Notes: generated by a model not told the origin, from the letters alone. DNA of 64,000 nt from Engelhardtia mirabilis (GCA_007751255.1 CP036296.1:1984001-2048000), one strand, 5' to 3'. Positions 53,781 through 62,068 are shown, counted from the stretch's first letter. Numbers and translations are program-made.

Positions 53781-53799
53781 CTAGTGTCCTGGATCAGAA
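53781..53799. repeat. Solo end of the IS630-type MITE
   Basis: The 19 bases ctagtgtcctggatcagaa are identical to the outer end of the MITE at 2935-3101, including CTAG. The rest of the inverted repeat is absent. The 19-mer overlaps the last codon and stop of the porin gene, so TTC-TGA of the porin is part of the repeat. A chance 19-base match is very unlikely. Confidence 0.7.
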
Positions 53800-55107
53800 G
53801 ATGTATCCGAGGGACAGGCGGAACAGGTCCTGGCCGCTGTCTGCACCGTTGTCGGCGTCGACGTAGTCGGCCTTGACCACCACCTGATCGATCGGTTGCC
53901 AGGCCAGACCGAAGGTCCAGGACTCGCGATCGCCGGCCGGATCGTCGATGGCGCCTCCGAGCAGGTCGCCCTGCTGGGTGTCGAAGCTCTCGAAGCGCAC
54001 GAAGGGCGTCAGGGACTGGTCGCCGCCCTCGAGCACGTCGTAGCCGGCTTCCAGGTAGTAGCCGCCCATCTGCTCGCCGACGTTGTTGCCGAAGGCCGCG
54101 TTCAGGGCCGCCGTGTCGTCGATCTCGGCCATGGCGTACAGGCCGCGCAGGCGCAGGGGGCCGGTCTGGTACTGCACGTGGGCGTCGTAGATCGTCGTCG
54201 ACACCGAGCCCACGCCCGCGGCGCCCTGGCCCGAGGCGCCGTGGTAGGCCGAGACGCCGGCGAGCAGGCCCGTGGTGCCCACGTAGTCCGCGCGGCCGAC
54301 GATGGCCCAGTCCTCGGCCTTGGCCTTGCCGCCCTTCTGGCGACCGCCGCGCAGGCCGTCGCTGGAGAAGCCCTCGGCGTCGAAGCCGTTGACGACGTAG
54401 ACGCGGTATTCGAAGTCCTCGCTCGAGCCGGTCACGCCGATGCCGTTCTCGCGCCAGGTGGAGGGGATGATGCGTTGCTCGAGCTCGGGGCGACCGGCGC
54501 TGAAGAAGGTCGTGGGCTCGTGCAGCTCGTTGACGAAGCCCATCGGGATCAGCAGCAGACCCGCGCGGACCGAGAAGTTGTCCGTGGCCAGGTACTCGAC
54601 GTAGGCGAACTCGACCGAGACCGAGCCGGGGGTGGTGTCGCCGCTGCCGTCGTTGTTGTCCTCGACCGTCGCGTGCTCGAACTCGAACTCCGTGTTCAAG
54701 AGCCACTGGTCGTCGAACTTGTAGCCCACGTAGAGGATCGCGCGCAGGAAGTCGAGCTGGTCGGTGCCGGTGCCCCCCTGTTCGTTGGTGTAGACCATCT
54801 CCCCGTAGCCGCCGATCGAGAGGGGGCTACTGGCGTAGTAGACCTTCGACGCCGCCGGCGCGAGCCCGCGCGTGCCGTCGCCGACGGGGGTGAACAGGCC
54901 ACCCAGGTCCACGGCTTCGACGTCCTCACTGAGCAGGTCCAGGCGCCGATTGAGCTCGGCGTTGTTCGCCTCGAGCTCGGCCACGCGACGGGCCAGGGCG
55001 CCGAGGTCTTGGGCGCTCGCGTCGGAGGTCGTCGCGGTCGCGGATTGGGGCGCGATCGCCGCGGGTAGGAGGGCCAGGGTCAGGGTGCAGAGCATCGCTT
55101 CGATCAC
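53794..55107 (-). CDS. Outer-membrane porin with N-terminal coiled coil
   Basis: 437 residues from a GTG at 55107 (the ATG at 55095 is equally possible), with an export signal (LCTLTLALLPAAIA). A short coiled coil (ARRVAELEANNAELNRRLDLL) precedes a beta-barrel of alternating strands with aromatic girdles, similar to phosphate-selective or OprP-type porins (LDFLRAILYVGYKFDDQWLLNTEFEFEH). The C-terminus LFRLSLGYIF ends in Phe, as needed for barrel assembly; this Phe codon and the stop lie in the MITE end. It is the second gene of the ApbE cluster and may admit the electron acceptor or a chelate. Confidence 0.87.
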   Translation of the reverse strand: MIEAMLCTLTLALLPAAIAPQSATATTSDASAQDLGALARRVAELEANNAELNRRLDLLSEDVEAVDLGGLFTPVGDGTRGLAPAASKVYYASSPLSIGGYGEMVYTNEQGGTGTDQLDFLRAILYVGYKFDDQWLLNTEFEFEHATVEDNNDGSGDTTPGSVSVEFAYVEYLATDNFSVRAGLLLIPMGFVNELHEPTTFFSAGRPELEQRIIPSTWRENGIGVTGSSEDFEYRVYVVNGFDAEGFSSDGLRGGRQKGGKAKAEDWAIVGRADYVGTTGLLAGVSAYHGASGQGAAGVGSVSTTIYDAHVQYQTGPLRLRGLYAMAEIDDTAALNAAFGNNVGEQMGGYYLEAGYDVLEGGDQSLTPFVRFESFDTQQGDLLGGAIDDPAGDRESWTFGLAWQPIDQVVVKADYVDADNGADSGQDLFRLSLGYIF

Positions 55108-55203
55108 GGCACCGCGCGGGTGCCGCTTGGGGGGCTGGGGTGGGTGGGGGACGGACTTGATGGGGGACGGATGGAGACGGTGCGCGGTCGCCGTGCGGCA
55201 GAC

Positions 55204-56361
55204 CTAGGGGGGCGACCCACTGCTCGGTGGATCACTGCGCGGTGGATCACTGCGCGGTGGATCACTGCGCGGTGGATCACTGCTCGGTGGATCACCGCGC
55301 TGGGGGTCGATGACGGGCGCGGTCGTGGAACTCTCGGGTGGCGAGTCGATGCGCTCGAAGCGACCGACGAGGCCGCTGGAGCAGCGCAGTTGCAGGTCCG
55401 CGCCGGTCCGGGCGCGCTCGAGGACGAGCACGTCGACGCCGTCCAATCGCTCGGCGGCGGCCAGGGCCGCGTCGGGACCGAGGACGAAGAAGCCGGTCGA
55501 CAACACGTCGGCCGCCAGGGCACCGATGCCGCTGCTGGTCACGACGGTGATCGAGCCGAAGTCCCGCGCCGGCCTGCCACTGCGCGGATCGAGCAGGTGA
55601 CCGCGCACGATCCCGGCAGCGTCGCGGGGCCGTTCTGAGTTGCCCGAAGTGGCGGCGGAGACCGTGTCGGCGGGCAGGGCGAGGGCCACGACCGGGCGCG
55701 CTCTCTGGTCGGGGTCGGCCACCAGCAACCTGCGCTCCGCGGCTCCGAACCAGGCCATCTGCCCGCCCAGGTCCAGACGCGCGCCGTGGGCCCCGCTCTC
55801 GGCCAGGGCGGCGAGGGCGGCGTCGAGTCCGGCGCCCTTGCCGAAGCCGCCCTCCTCGAAGCCGGCCTCCGCGTGCAGGCGCGTGGCGGAGCGATCGGCC
55901 CCCGCGACCGCGATCGCTTCGGGTCCGACCGCGTCCCTCGCCGCGGCGAGCTCCGCGGCGGTCGGGACCCGGCCGACTCCACGCAGGTCCCAGGCGCGCA
56001 CCAGACTCGCGCAGACCGGCTCGAAGGCGCCCGCGCAGGCCTCCGACCAGCGGCGGGCGGCCTCCAACTCGCCGGCCAGGGCCGGACTCAGCTCGAAGGC
56101 CTGGCCCACCGGCGCCCGGTTCAGCCGCGACAGCTCGCTGTTCGGCGTCCAGGTGGAGAGGCGCGCCTCGGCGGCCTCGATGGCGCGCAGGGCGGCCTCC
56201 GAAGCACCCAGGGCGCCGGGTCGATCGGTCCCGTCGACCTCGATAGTGAGGTCGGTCCCCATCACCGCCAGGTGCCGCTCGACCCGGACCGCGTCGCCGC
56301 TCTCGGCGGGTTGCGGGGTGGTCTGCGCCATCAGCGCGGTGATCAGGAGCGGAGTCAGCAT
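55204..56361 (-). CDS. apbE: FAD:protein FMN transferase with repetitive C-terminal tail
   Basis: 385 residues with an N-terminal hydrophobic segment (MLTPLLITALMA) that may be a short signal peptide. ApbE landmarks: MGTDLTIEVDG, ARLSTWTPNSELSRLN, EEGGFGKGAGLDAALAAL, LLDPRSGRPARDFGSITVV and ADVLSTGFFVLG, with the Mg-binding Asp and Ser/Thr. It transfers FMN from FAD onto Thr of exported proteins; the FMN-binding protein at 52998 is the likely substrate. The last about 30 residues are DPPRS repeats made by a 15-bp tandem repeat. A Fur-box-like site lies 29 nt upstream of the start, so it is the probable first gene of an iron-regulated operon. Confidence 0.9.
   Translation of the reverse strand: MLTPLLITALMAQTTPQPAESGDAVRVERHLAVMGTDLTIEVDGTDRPGALGASEAALRAIEAAEARLSTWTPNSELSRLNRAPVGQAFELSPALAGELEAARRWSEACAGAFEPVCASLVRAWDLRGVGRVPTAAELAAARDAVGPEAIAVAGADRSATRLHAEAGFEEGGFGKGAGLDAALAALAESGAHGARLDLGGQMAWFGAAERRLLVADPDQRARPVVALALPADTVSAATSGNSERPRDAAGIVRGHLLDPRSGRPARDFGSITVVTSSGIGALAADVLSTGFFVLGPDAALAAAERLDGVDVLVLERARTGADLQLRCSSGLVGRFERIDSPPESSTTAPVIDPQRGDPPSSDPPRSDPPRSDPPRSDPPSSGSPP
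55216..55305. repeat. 15-bp in-frame tandem repeat, 6 units
   Basis: Six contiguous units start at 55216, 55231, 55246, 55261, 55276 and 55291. Units 2-4 are identical (atcactgcgcggtgg) and the flanking ones differ by 1-4 bases. It encodes the DPPRS repeats at the ApbE C-terminus. Identity of the middle units suggests recent slippage. Confidence 0.85.
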
Positions 56362-56388
56362 GGGGCGGCGAGCTGGGCTTCAACTGGA

Positions 56389-56408
56389 GATGAGACCCAA
56401 TCTCATTT
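56389..56408. promoter_or_regulatory. Fur-box-like operator upstream of apbE
   Basis: The inverted repeat TGAGA-cccaa-TCTCA (56391-56405) sits 29 nt upstream of the apbE ATG. Read on the gene's strand it is AAATGAGATTGGGTCTCAT, which matches the Fur 7-1-7 pattern TGANAATNATTNTCA at 9 of 12 defined positions. A further TGAGA at 56408-56412 makes an overlapping second half-site pair. Context (flavin and haem electron transfer with a porin) fits iron control. Binding by Fur is inferred, not shown. Confidence 0.5.
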
Positions 56409-56587
56409 GAGAGCGGAAGCATAGCCGCGACGACGTGGATGGGAACCCCCCTGCGCCCAAAACTGCGCCGCCCGCACCTTCGGCCCTGCGCCGTCGCCGC
56501 CGAACGCCGCAAGGCGACCCCGCAGTGCCAGGTCCGCGCTCGGGGCTGGTAACCTCCCGCACCAAGGCGCGCAGCCCGACACGACCC

Positions 56588-56911
56588 ATGGAGCACGAGC
56601 GACTCGAACCCGGCACCCACCTGCGGAAGAACCAGAAGCAGATCCTGGCCATGCTGCGCGCCTCCGCGGCCCGCGCCGGCCTCGTCTGGGATGCCAACCA
56701 GCAGACGGGCAGCCGCACCGCGGCGGTGGTGCGGCGCGAGGAGGGCGGCGACGAGCTCGCCACCGCGACGATCGAGTTCAGCACCGACGGCGTGCGCTAC
56801 GGCGCGACCCCGACCGCCGGCGAGGCCGTCGAGGCCCTGGCCCTGTACACCGACACACGCTGGATGATGGAGACCCACGAGGCCCTCTTGGCCGCGGTGG
56901 GAGGCTCGTGA
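56588..56911 (+). CDS. Hypothetical 107-residue protein
   Basis: The ATG at 56588 gives MEHERLEPGTHLRKNQKQIL, a soluble mixed alpha/beta protein with no signal, cysteine or known motif. It heads a five-gene block in which every junction is a 4-nt overlap. It is divergent from apbE across 226 bp, which carries the Fur-like site near apbE. Function unknown. Confidence 0.7.
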   Translation: MEHERLEPGTHLRKNQKQILAMLRASAARAGLVWDANQQTGSRTAAVVRREEGGDELATATIEFSTDGVRYGATPTAGEAVEALALYTDTRWMMETHEALLAAVGGS

Positions 56912-57411
56912 AATCGTCCAGTTGGATCGGCGCCGTCGTGCTCCTGATCGCCCTGGTCCTGGCCTTCCTCTTCCGAGGGGTGGGCGAATCGACCCTGCCG
57001 GAACTCACGACCCTGCCCGCGACCCCCGGCCACCTGGACGTGCGCGTGGCCTGCACCGATTGCGGTTGGCCGGAGCTCAATGCCTTCACCGAGCAGATCA
57101 GCAACCTGCTCGTGCGCGAGCTGCGAGTCAGTCCCGCGGACATCGCTCACGGCTACCCGTCGATGATGATGGGCGGTCCGTTCGGGAAGTCCGCCGAGTC
57201 GAGCCTGACCTGCCCAGTGGCCGCGGTGGATCTGTCCTTGATCGAGCCGGCTCTGTTGGGTGCGGCCATCGAGAGCTTCAGTTGGGTCGATGACCAGCGG
57301 CAAGTCCTGGTGCGACTCAGCCTGACCGACGCCTCGGGCCAGTCGAGCAGTCGCGACCTCGTGCGCAGCGACGGTCGGGTGCGGTGGGTCGACACCGTCG
57401 CCACACCGTGA
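56908..57411 (+). CDS. Hypothetical membrane-anchored periplasmic protein
   Basis: 167 residues, GTG start overlapping the previous stop. One N-terminal helix (WIGAVVLLIALVLAFLF) anchors a periplasmic domain with a CTDCGW motif, two cysteines that could bind a metal or form a disulfide, and one later Cys (LTCPVAA). No family is recognised. Confidence 0.72.
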   Translation: MKSSSWIGAVVLLIALVLAFLFRGVGESTLPELTTLPATPGHLDVRVACTDCGWPELNAFTEQISNLLVRELRVSPADIAHGYPSMMMGGPFGKSAESSLTCPVAAVDLSLIEPALLGAAIESFSWVDDQRQVLVRLSLTDASGQSSSRDLVRSDGRVRWVDTVATP

Positions 57412-58190
57412 GCGGTCTGGGGCGCCGGTGGCGCCGCGTCCTGCTCGCGACCGCGGCCCTGGTGACCCAGGCCTGCGCCGCGACGCGCCCCGCGCAGACC
57501 GCAGGGCCGGTGGGCGATCGTCCCGCGGTGATGGTCAAGACCCTGCGGATTCCGACCAGCGAACCCTGGTACACGCGCTTCGCCAGCCACACCTGGATCG
57601 ACGTGCGCGAGCGCCGCGGCGGCGCCTGGCGGCGGTTGGAGATCCCGACTCCCACGAGCGGCGCCGTCGACGCCCCGATCGCCCGCGACGAGGCCTTCGA
57701 GGACGAGCGTTGGGGGCGGTCGGTGCGCGTACTGGCGCTGATCGCTGGCGACGACGCGAGCGCCGTTGCGACGCAGTTGCGCCAGCGCACCGCGAGCTAC
57801 GACCAGACCTACCGCGCCTGGCCGGGCCCCAACTCGAACACGTTCGTCGAACGGCTCCTGCGCGAGACCGACGGCATCGCGGCCCAGCTCGACCACAACG
57901 CGGTCGGCAAGGACTGGGCCTTTCCCGGTCGCATCGGCGGCACGGCGAGTGGCTGGGGGGTCGAGCTGGAGCTGCCCGGCCTCGGCGTGCAGCTGGGCCT
58001 GCTGGAGGGCGTCGAGCTGCACCTGGCCGGGCTGACCCTGGGCGTCGGTATCTATCCCCTGTCCCTGAAGCTGCCGTTCCTGCCCGCCCTGGCGCTCGCC
58101 GAGCGCCCGAACCTGTCCTACGGTTGGTCGCCCGCGGCCGAGCCCGCATCCGAGCCCGCATCCGAGCCCGAAGACGAGCCCCCCCAATGA
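57408..58190 (+). CDS. DUF3750-like lipoprotein
   Basis: 260 residues from the GTG at 57408, overlapping the previous stop by 4 nt. A lipoprotein-like signal ends in LVTQAC. The core matches DUF3750 proteins: ASHTWIDVRERRGGAWRRLEIP, RVLALIAGDDA and especially YRAWPGPNSNTFVERLLRE and NAVGKDW. Biochemical function is not known. The C-terminal EPASEPASEPEDEPP tail comes from a 12-bp repeat (58136-58180). Confidence 0.82.
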   Translation: MSGLGRRWRRVLLATAALVTQACAATRPAQTAGPVGDRPAVMVKTLRIPTSEPWYTRFASHTWIDVRERRGGAWRRLEIPTPTSGAVDAPIARDEAFEDERWGRSVRVLALIAGDDASAVATQLRQRTASYDQTYRAWPGPNSNTFVERLLRETDGIAAQLDHNAVGKDWAFPGRIGGTASGWGVELELPGLGVQLGLLEGVELHLAGLTLGVGIYPLSLKLPFLPALALAERPNLSYGWSPAAEPASEPASEPEDEPPQ

Positions 58191-58978
58191 GCGACGCGAC
58201 CCCCGACAGCGAGGCCACCGGGCCCCTCGGCCTCGACCAGGCGGACGTGCGCGAGTTGCGCTCTACGGGCCTGCTGGGCATCGCCTGGGCGGTGCTGCCC
58301 GGCGTACTCGGGATCACGCTGCTGTACCAGCTCGGCCCCGTCTCGGAGTGGCTCGACGCCAGGCCGGAGCTGGGGCTGTTCCTGTACCTGGTGGCCTTCT
58401 CGATCACGGCCGGCCTGGGGCTCCTGCCGACCTACGCCCAGGCCACCCTGGGCGGCTGGGTCTACGGCTTCGGCGTGGGCTTCTCCGGAGCGCTGGTCGG
58501 GTTCACGGTGGCCTCCGCCATCGGCTACGGCGTCGCACGCCGGGTCTCGGGCGACCACGTGCGGCACGTGCTCGCGCGCCACCCCCAGGCCAAGATCATC
58601 GAGCGCGAGTTGGTCGGGCGCGGCGGGCTGCGCGCGCTCCTGGTGGTCACGCTGCTGCGGGTGCCGCCCAACTCGCCCTTCTCCCTGACCAACCTGGCCT
58701 TCGCCGCCGTGCGCGTGCCCCTGCCGATCTACCTGGTCGGGACCCTGGTCGGCATGGCCCCGCGCACCGCCGTCTACGTGGGCTTCGCGGCCGCGGCCAA
58801 GGCGGCCGGCGCCCAGGACATCCAGTCCTTCGTCTCCGACGGCCCCGGCTGGTGGGTCTTCGTCGGCGGCATCGTGCTGATGGTCGCGGTCTTCGCGATC
58901 CTCGGTCACATGGCCAACCTGGCCCTGGCCAAGTACGGCGGCGAAACCCAGCCCGGTCCGGGGGACGTCGCGCCGTGA
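58187..58978 (+). CDS. TVP38/TMEM64-family membrane protein (VTT domain)
   Basis: 263 residues, ATG overlapping the previous stop. It has about six membrane helices. The VTT core is visible in YAQATLGGWVYGFGVGFSGALVGFTVASAIGYGVARRV and LLVVTLLRVPPNSPFSLTNLAFAAVRVPLPIYLVGTLVGMAP, with the conserved Arg and Pro of this family. Relatives (DedA/TMEM41) are linked to lipid translocation. It is embedded in the operon with DUF3750 and Rieske proteins. Confidence 0.85.
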   Translation: MSDATPDSEATGPLGLDQADVRELRSTGLLGIAWAVLPGVLGITLLYQLGPVSEWLDARPELGLFLYLVAFSITAGLGLLPTYAQATLGGWVYGFGVGFSGALVGFTVASAIGYGVARRVSGDHVRHVLARHPQAKIIERELVGRGGLRALLVVTLLRVPPNSPFSLTNLAFAAVRVPLPIYLVGTLVGMAPRTAVYVGFAAAAKAAGAQDIQSFVSDGPGWWVFVGGIVLMVAVFAILGHMANLALAKYGGETQPGPGDVAP

Positions 58979-60069
58979 GCCGGCTGGGGTTCGAGATCGA
59001 CCCCGAGGTGAGCCGGGCGCAGACGCCGCCCGCGCGCTTCTATCGCGACGCCGAGCTGCACGCGCTGGTCGTCGAGCGGGTATTCGGGCGGTCGTGGCAG
59101 ATGCTCGCCGACACCCTCGACGTTCCCGATCCGCGTGGTGTCCTGCCGGTGACGCTGTTGCCCGGGTCGTTGGACGAGCCACTGGTCGTGACCCGCGACG
59201 ACGGGCAACTGCGCGCGCTGTCGAACGTCTGCACCCACCGGGCCCTGTGCGTGGCCGAGCGCGCCTCGGCTGCCCGCGACCTGCGCTGTCGCTACCACGG
59301 TCGCCGCTTCGGCCTCGACGGTCGATTCCTCGCTGCGCCCGGCTTCGAGGGGGCCCAGGACTTCCCGCGACCCGAGGACGACCTGCGCGGCCTGCAACTC
59401 GAGCGGCGCGGACCCTGGCTGTTCACGTCGCTCGATCCTTCGGGGCCCTTCGACGGCTGGTGGGGCCCGATCGCGCGGCGCAACGCCCATTTGCCCTGGG
59501 AGCGGCTCACGCGCGATCGGTCGCGCGACCGCGACTTCGTCTTGGACGCCCACTGGGCGCTCTACGTCGAGAACTACCTCGAGGGTCTCCACATCCCCTT
59601 CATCCATCCGGGCCTGACCCAGACCCTGGAGTTGGGCCGCTACGACTACGAGTTGTTCGACTCCGGCGTCTTGCAACTGGGCGAGGCGGGCCAGGGCGAC
59701 GTGGCCTTCGAGTCGCCGCCCGAGGGCCATCCGGACGCGGGTCGCAGCGTTGCCGCCTGGTACTGGTGGCTGTTCCCCAACCTGATGGTGAACGTCTACC
59801 CCTGGGGCGTGTCCACCAACGTGATCGAGCCCCTTGGGCCGGCGCGCACCCAGGTCCGCTTCCGCAGCTACGTCTGGGATCCGTCCAAACTCGATACGGG
59901 CGCCGGCGGCGATCTGGTGTCGGTGGAGCTCGAGGACGAGCAGGCCGCCGAGAGCGTCCAGCGCGGCCTGGCCTCGCGCCTCTACGGACGCGGCCGTTAC
60001 GCGCCCGCCCACGAACGGGGCACGCACCGGTTCCATCGTTTGGTGGCGGCGGCGGTCGAGGGCGGTTGA
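58975..60069 (+). CDS. Rieske non-haem iron oxygenase
   Basis: 364 residues, GTG overlapping the previous stop. The Rieske cluster motifs are NVCTHRAL (Cys86, His88) and LRCRYHGRRF (Cys105, His108). The mononuclear iron site is NYLEGLHIPFIHPGL (His206, His211), with an acidic third ligand expected in the LEDEQAAESVQ stretch. It resembles the alpha subunit of aromatic ring-hydroxylating and related oxygenases. No reductase or ferredoxin gene is adjacent, so electrons come from elsewhere. Substrate unknown; last gene of the overlapping block. Confidence 0.93.
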   Translation: MSRLGFEIDPEVSRAQTPPARFYRDAELHALVVERVFGRSWQMLADTLDVPDPRGVLPVTLLPGSLDEPLVVTRDDGQLRALSNVCTHRALCVAERASAARDLRCRYHGRRFGLDGRFLAAPGFEGAQDFPRPEDDLRGLQLERRGPWLFTSLDPSGPFDGWWGPIARRNAHLPWERLTRDRSRDRDFVLDAHWALYVENYLEGLHIPFIHPGLTQTLELGRYDYELFDSGVLQLGEAGQGDVAFESPPEGHPDAGRSVAAWYWWLFPNLMVNVYPWGVSTNVIEPLGPARTQVRFRSYVWDPSKLDTGAGGDLVSVELEDEQAAESVQRGLASRLYGRGRYAPAHERGTHRFHRLVAAAVEGG

Positions 60070-60326
60070 ACGCCGCGCGGGTGCCGGCTCGCCGGAAGCG
60101 GCGCGGACCCCCCGCTCGCGGAGATTCGGTTCACAATGCTACGCCTGCGAAGGGGCTCGACGCCCTGGCCACGGCTCCCGATCGCCGATGGGATCGCTCG
60201 ACCCGCGATCGACCTGGGCCAGCGCCGTGGCTCGCCGACGTTCGCATCGGCGAGGCCGTCCGTTCCCTCGAAGTATCGCGTCGACCCGTGACTGCACGTA
60301 CACGACTGCTCAGCCCAGCGAATCCA

Positions 60327-61979
60327 ATGCACGCGTCCGCTCTGATCGTTCCCGCCCTCGTCGCCACTGTTCTCGACGTCGCCGCGCCCAGTCTCCACGC
60401 CCTGCAGGCTCCCATTGCCGAGGTGGCCAAGGTCTACGGCAGCGCGACGGGTTCGTCCGACCTGGCGGGCATCTCGGTGGCGATCTCCGGACCCACGGCC
60501 CTGGTTGCCGCCCAGTCCGACGGCAGCGCTGCCCCGGGGGCCGGGTCGGTCTACAGCTTCGATCTGCAGCCAGACGGCTCCTGGCTCGAGACCCAGAAGT
60601 TGACGGCGTCGAACGCGGCCGCGGGTGACACCTTCGGTCGATCGGTGGCCATCTCCGGCGTGCGCGCCATCGTCGGCGCCTCGGGCAAGGACGGAAGCCT
60701 CGGCGGCAACGAGGGTGCGGCCTACGTCTTCGAACGCGTCGGTGGCGTGTGGGGCGAGGCCGGCGCGTTGGTCGCGGCGGGGCCCATCGTCGGTCAGGAG
60801 TTCGGCTGGTCGGTCGCCATCGACGGCGACTTTGCCGCGGTGGGGGCCTACCGCAACGCGACCCAGGGTTCCTTGGCCGGGGCGGTCTACGTGTTCGAGC
60901 GCATCGCGGGCAACTGGACCCAGACGCAGGTGCTGTACGCCAGCGACGCTTCGGACGGCGCCCAGTTCGGTTGGACCCTGGCCATGGACGGCTCGACGCT
61001 CTTGGTTGGCGCCGACCTGCAGGGCCCGCCCGGCAACGGTGCCGGGGCGGTCTACGTGTTCGAGTACAGCGGCAGCAGCTGGGTCGAGACCCAGCGCCTC
61101 AAGGGTTCCGACACGATTCCGCTCGATTACTTCGGTTGGTCCGTGGCCCTGGAGGGTGACTTCGCGGCCATCGGTGCCACGGGCTCCGAGTCCGCCGGCG
61201 AGCCCTTCGGCAAGGACGAGGGCGCGGTATACGTCTTCCAACGGGTCGGGAGTTCTTGGGTCCAGACGGCGAGGCTGGAAGCGAGCGATGCCGCCGCGAG
61301 CGACGAACTCGGCTACGCCGTGGGCATCGCCGAGGGCCGGGTCCTGGCCGGCTCGCCGGACCAGGACGAGCTCGGCAGCAACGCCGGCGCGGCCTACCTC
61401 TTCGAGCGTGACGTGTCCGGAACGTGGGCCCAAACGGCCAAGGTCCTGGCGTCGGACGGGCAGTCCGGTGACCTGCTCGGAAGGGCGCTCGGGCTGTCCG
61501 GTGACCGGGCGATCGTCGGTGCCCGCGGCGACGACGACCAGGGCTCCAGTGCCGGCGCGGCCTACCTGCTCGATCTGGAGCCCCTGAGCGCTGCGGTGAT
61601 TTCCATCTCCCTGTCGGCGGGTGGCTTGCAGTCCCTGACCCTTGACGCGGGGCGCGACCACGGGGGCGAGATCTACCTGCTGTTGGGGTCCCTATCCGGA
61701 ACGGCGCCGGGCGTCCCGCTGGCCCCGGGGGTCGCGCTGCCCCTCAACGTCGATCCCTACCTGCTCCTGACCCTCGACAACCCCAACCAGCTCCCGCTCT
61801 TGTCGAGCTTCGCCTCGCTCAACGCGGTGGGCCATGCCAGCGCGATCTTCGCTGTGCCTCCGGGGAGCAGCGGTGCCCTGGCGGGACTCGTCGCGCACCA
61901 CGCCTTCTTCACCATCGACCTGACGACCTTCGGCGTCGCTTTCGTCAGCAACGCACTGCCGGTCGGTCTGCTTCCGTAG
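60327..61979 (+). CDS. FG-GAP repeat surface protein
   Basis: 550 residues from the ATG at 60327 (MHASALIVPALVATVLDVAA, a signal peptide). About seven propeller repeats of about 50 residues follow, each with DxFGxSVAI...A.VGA...GAxYVFER; for example GQEFGWSVAIDGDFAAVGAYRN and GAGAVYVFEYSGSSWVETQRL. The C-terminal about 120 residues (YLLLGSLSGTAPGVPLAPG ... FVSNALPVGLLP) form a domain that recurs in planctomycete secreted proteins and may direct surface attachment. The open frame upstream to 59094 overlaps the Rieske gene and is not coding. Confidence 0.9.
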   Translation: MHASALIVPALVATVLDVAAPSLHALQAPIAEVAKVYGSATGSSDLAGISVAISGPTALVAAQSDGSAAPGAGSVYSFDLQPDGSWLETQKLTASNAAAGDTFGRSVAISGVRAIVGASGKDGSLGGNEGAAYVFERVGGVWGEAGALVAAGPIVGQEFGWSVAIDGDFAAVGAYRNATQGSLAGAVYVFERIAGNWTQTQVLYASDASDGAQFGWTLAMDGSTLLVGADLQGPPGNGAGAVYVFEYSGSSWVETQRLKGSDTIPLDYFGWSVALEGDFAAIGATGSESAGEPFGKDEGAVYVFQRVGSSWVQTARLEASDAAASDELGYAVGIAEGRVLAGSPDQDELGSNAGAAYLFERDVSGTWAQTAKVLASDGQSGDLLGRALGLSGDRAIVGARGDDDQGSSAGAAYLLDLEPLSAAVISISLSAGGLQSLTLDAGRDHGGEIYLLLGSLSGTAPGVPLAPGVALPLNVDPYLLLTLDNPNQLPLLSSFASLNAVGHASAIFAVPPGSSGALAGLVAHHAFFTIDLTTFGVAFVSNALPVGLLP

Positions 61980-62004
61980 GCGGCGCGGCGGCCGCTCCGA
62001 CGAG

Positions 62005-62048
62005 AGAGCCCGCGGTCCCTCGACTCGTGTCGAGGGACCGCGGGCTCT
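62005..62048. terminator. Bidirectional terminator, 20-bp perfect stem
   Basis: Positions 62005-62024 and 62029-62048 are exact reverse complements around the tetraloop tcgt. It lies between two convergent genes (stops at 61979 and 62123), where a shared terminator is expected. It lacks a T-run but is the strongest hairpin in the window. Confidence 0.8.
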
Positions 62049-62068
62049 GCGCGTCGGTGGGCCAGTTT

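Noticed and set aside
55216..55305. Possible CRISPR array
   Set aside because: The 15-bp units are contiguous with no spacers and encode the tail of ApbE in frame.
59094..60326. Long N-terminal extension of the FG-GAP gene
   Set aside because: It overlaps the Rieske oxygenase in another frame and has no domain; the ATG at 60327 begins a proper signal peptide.
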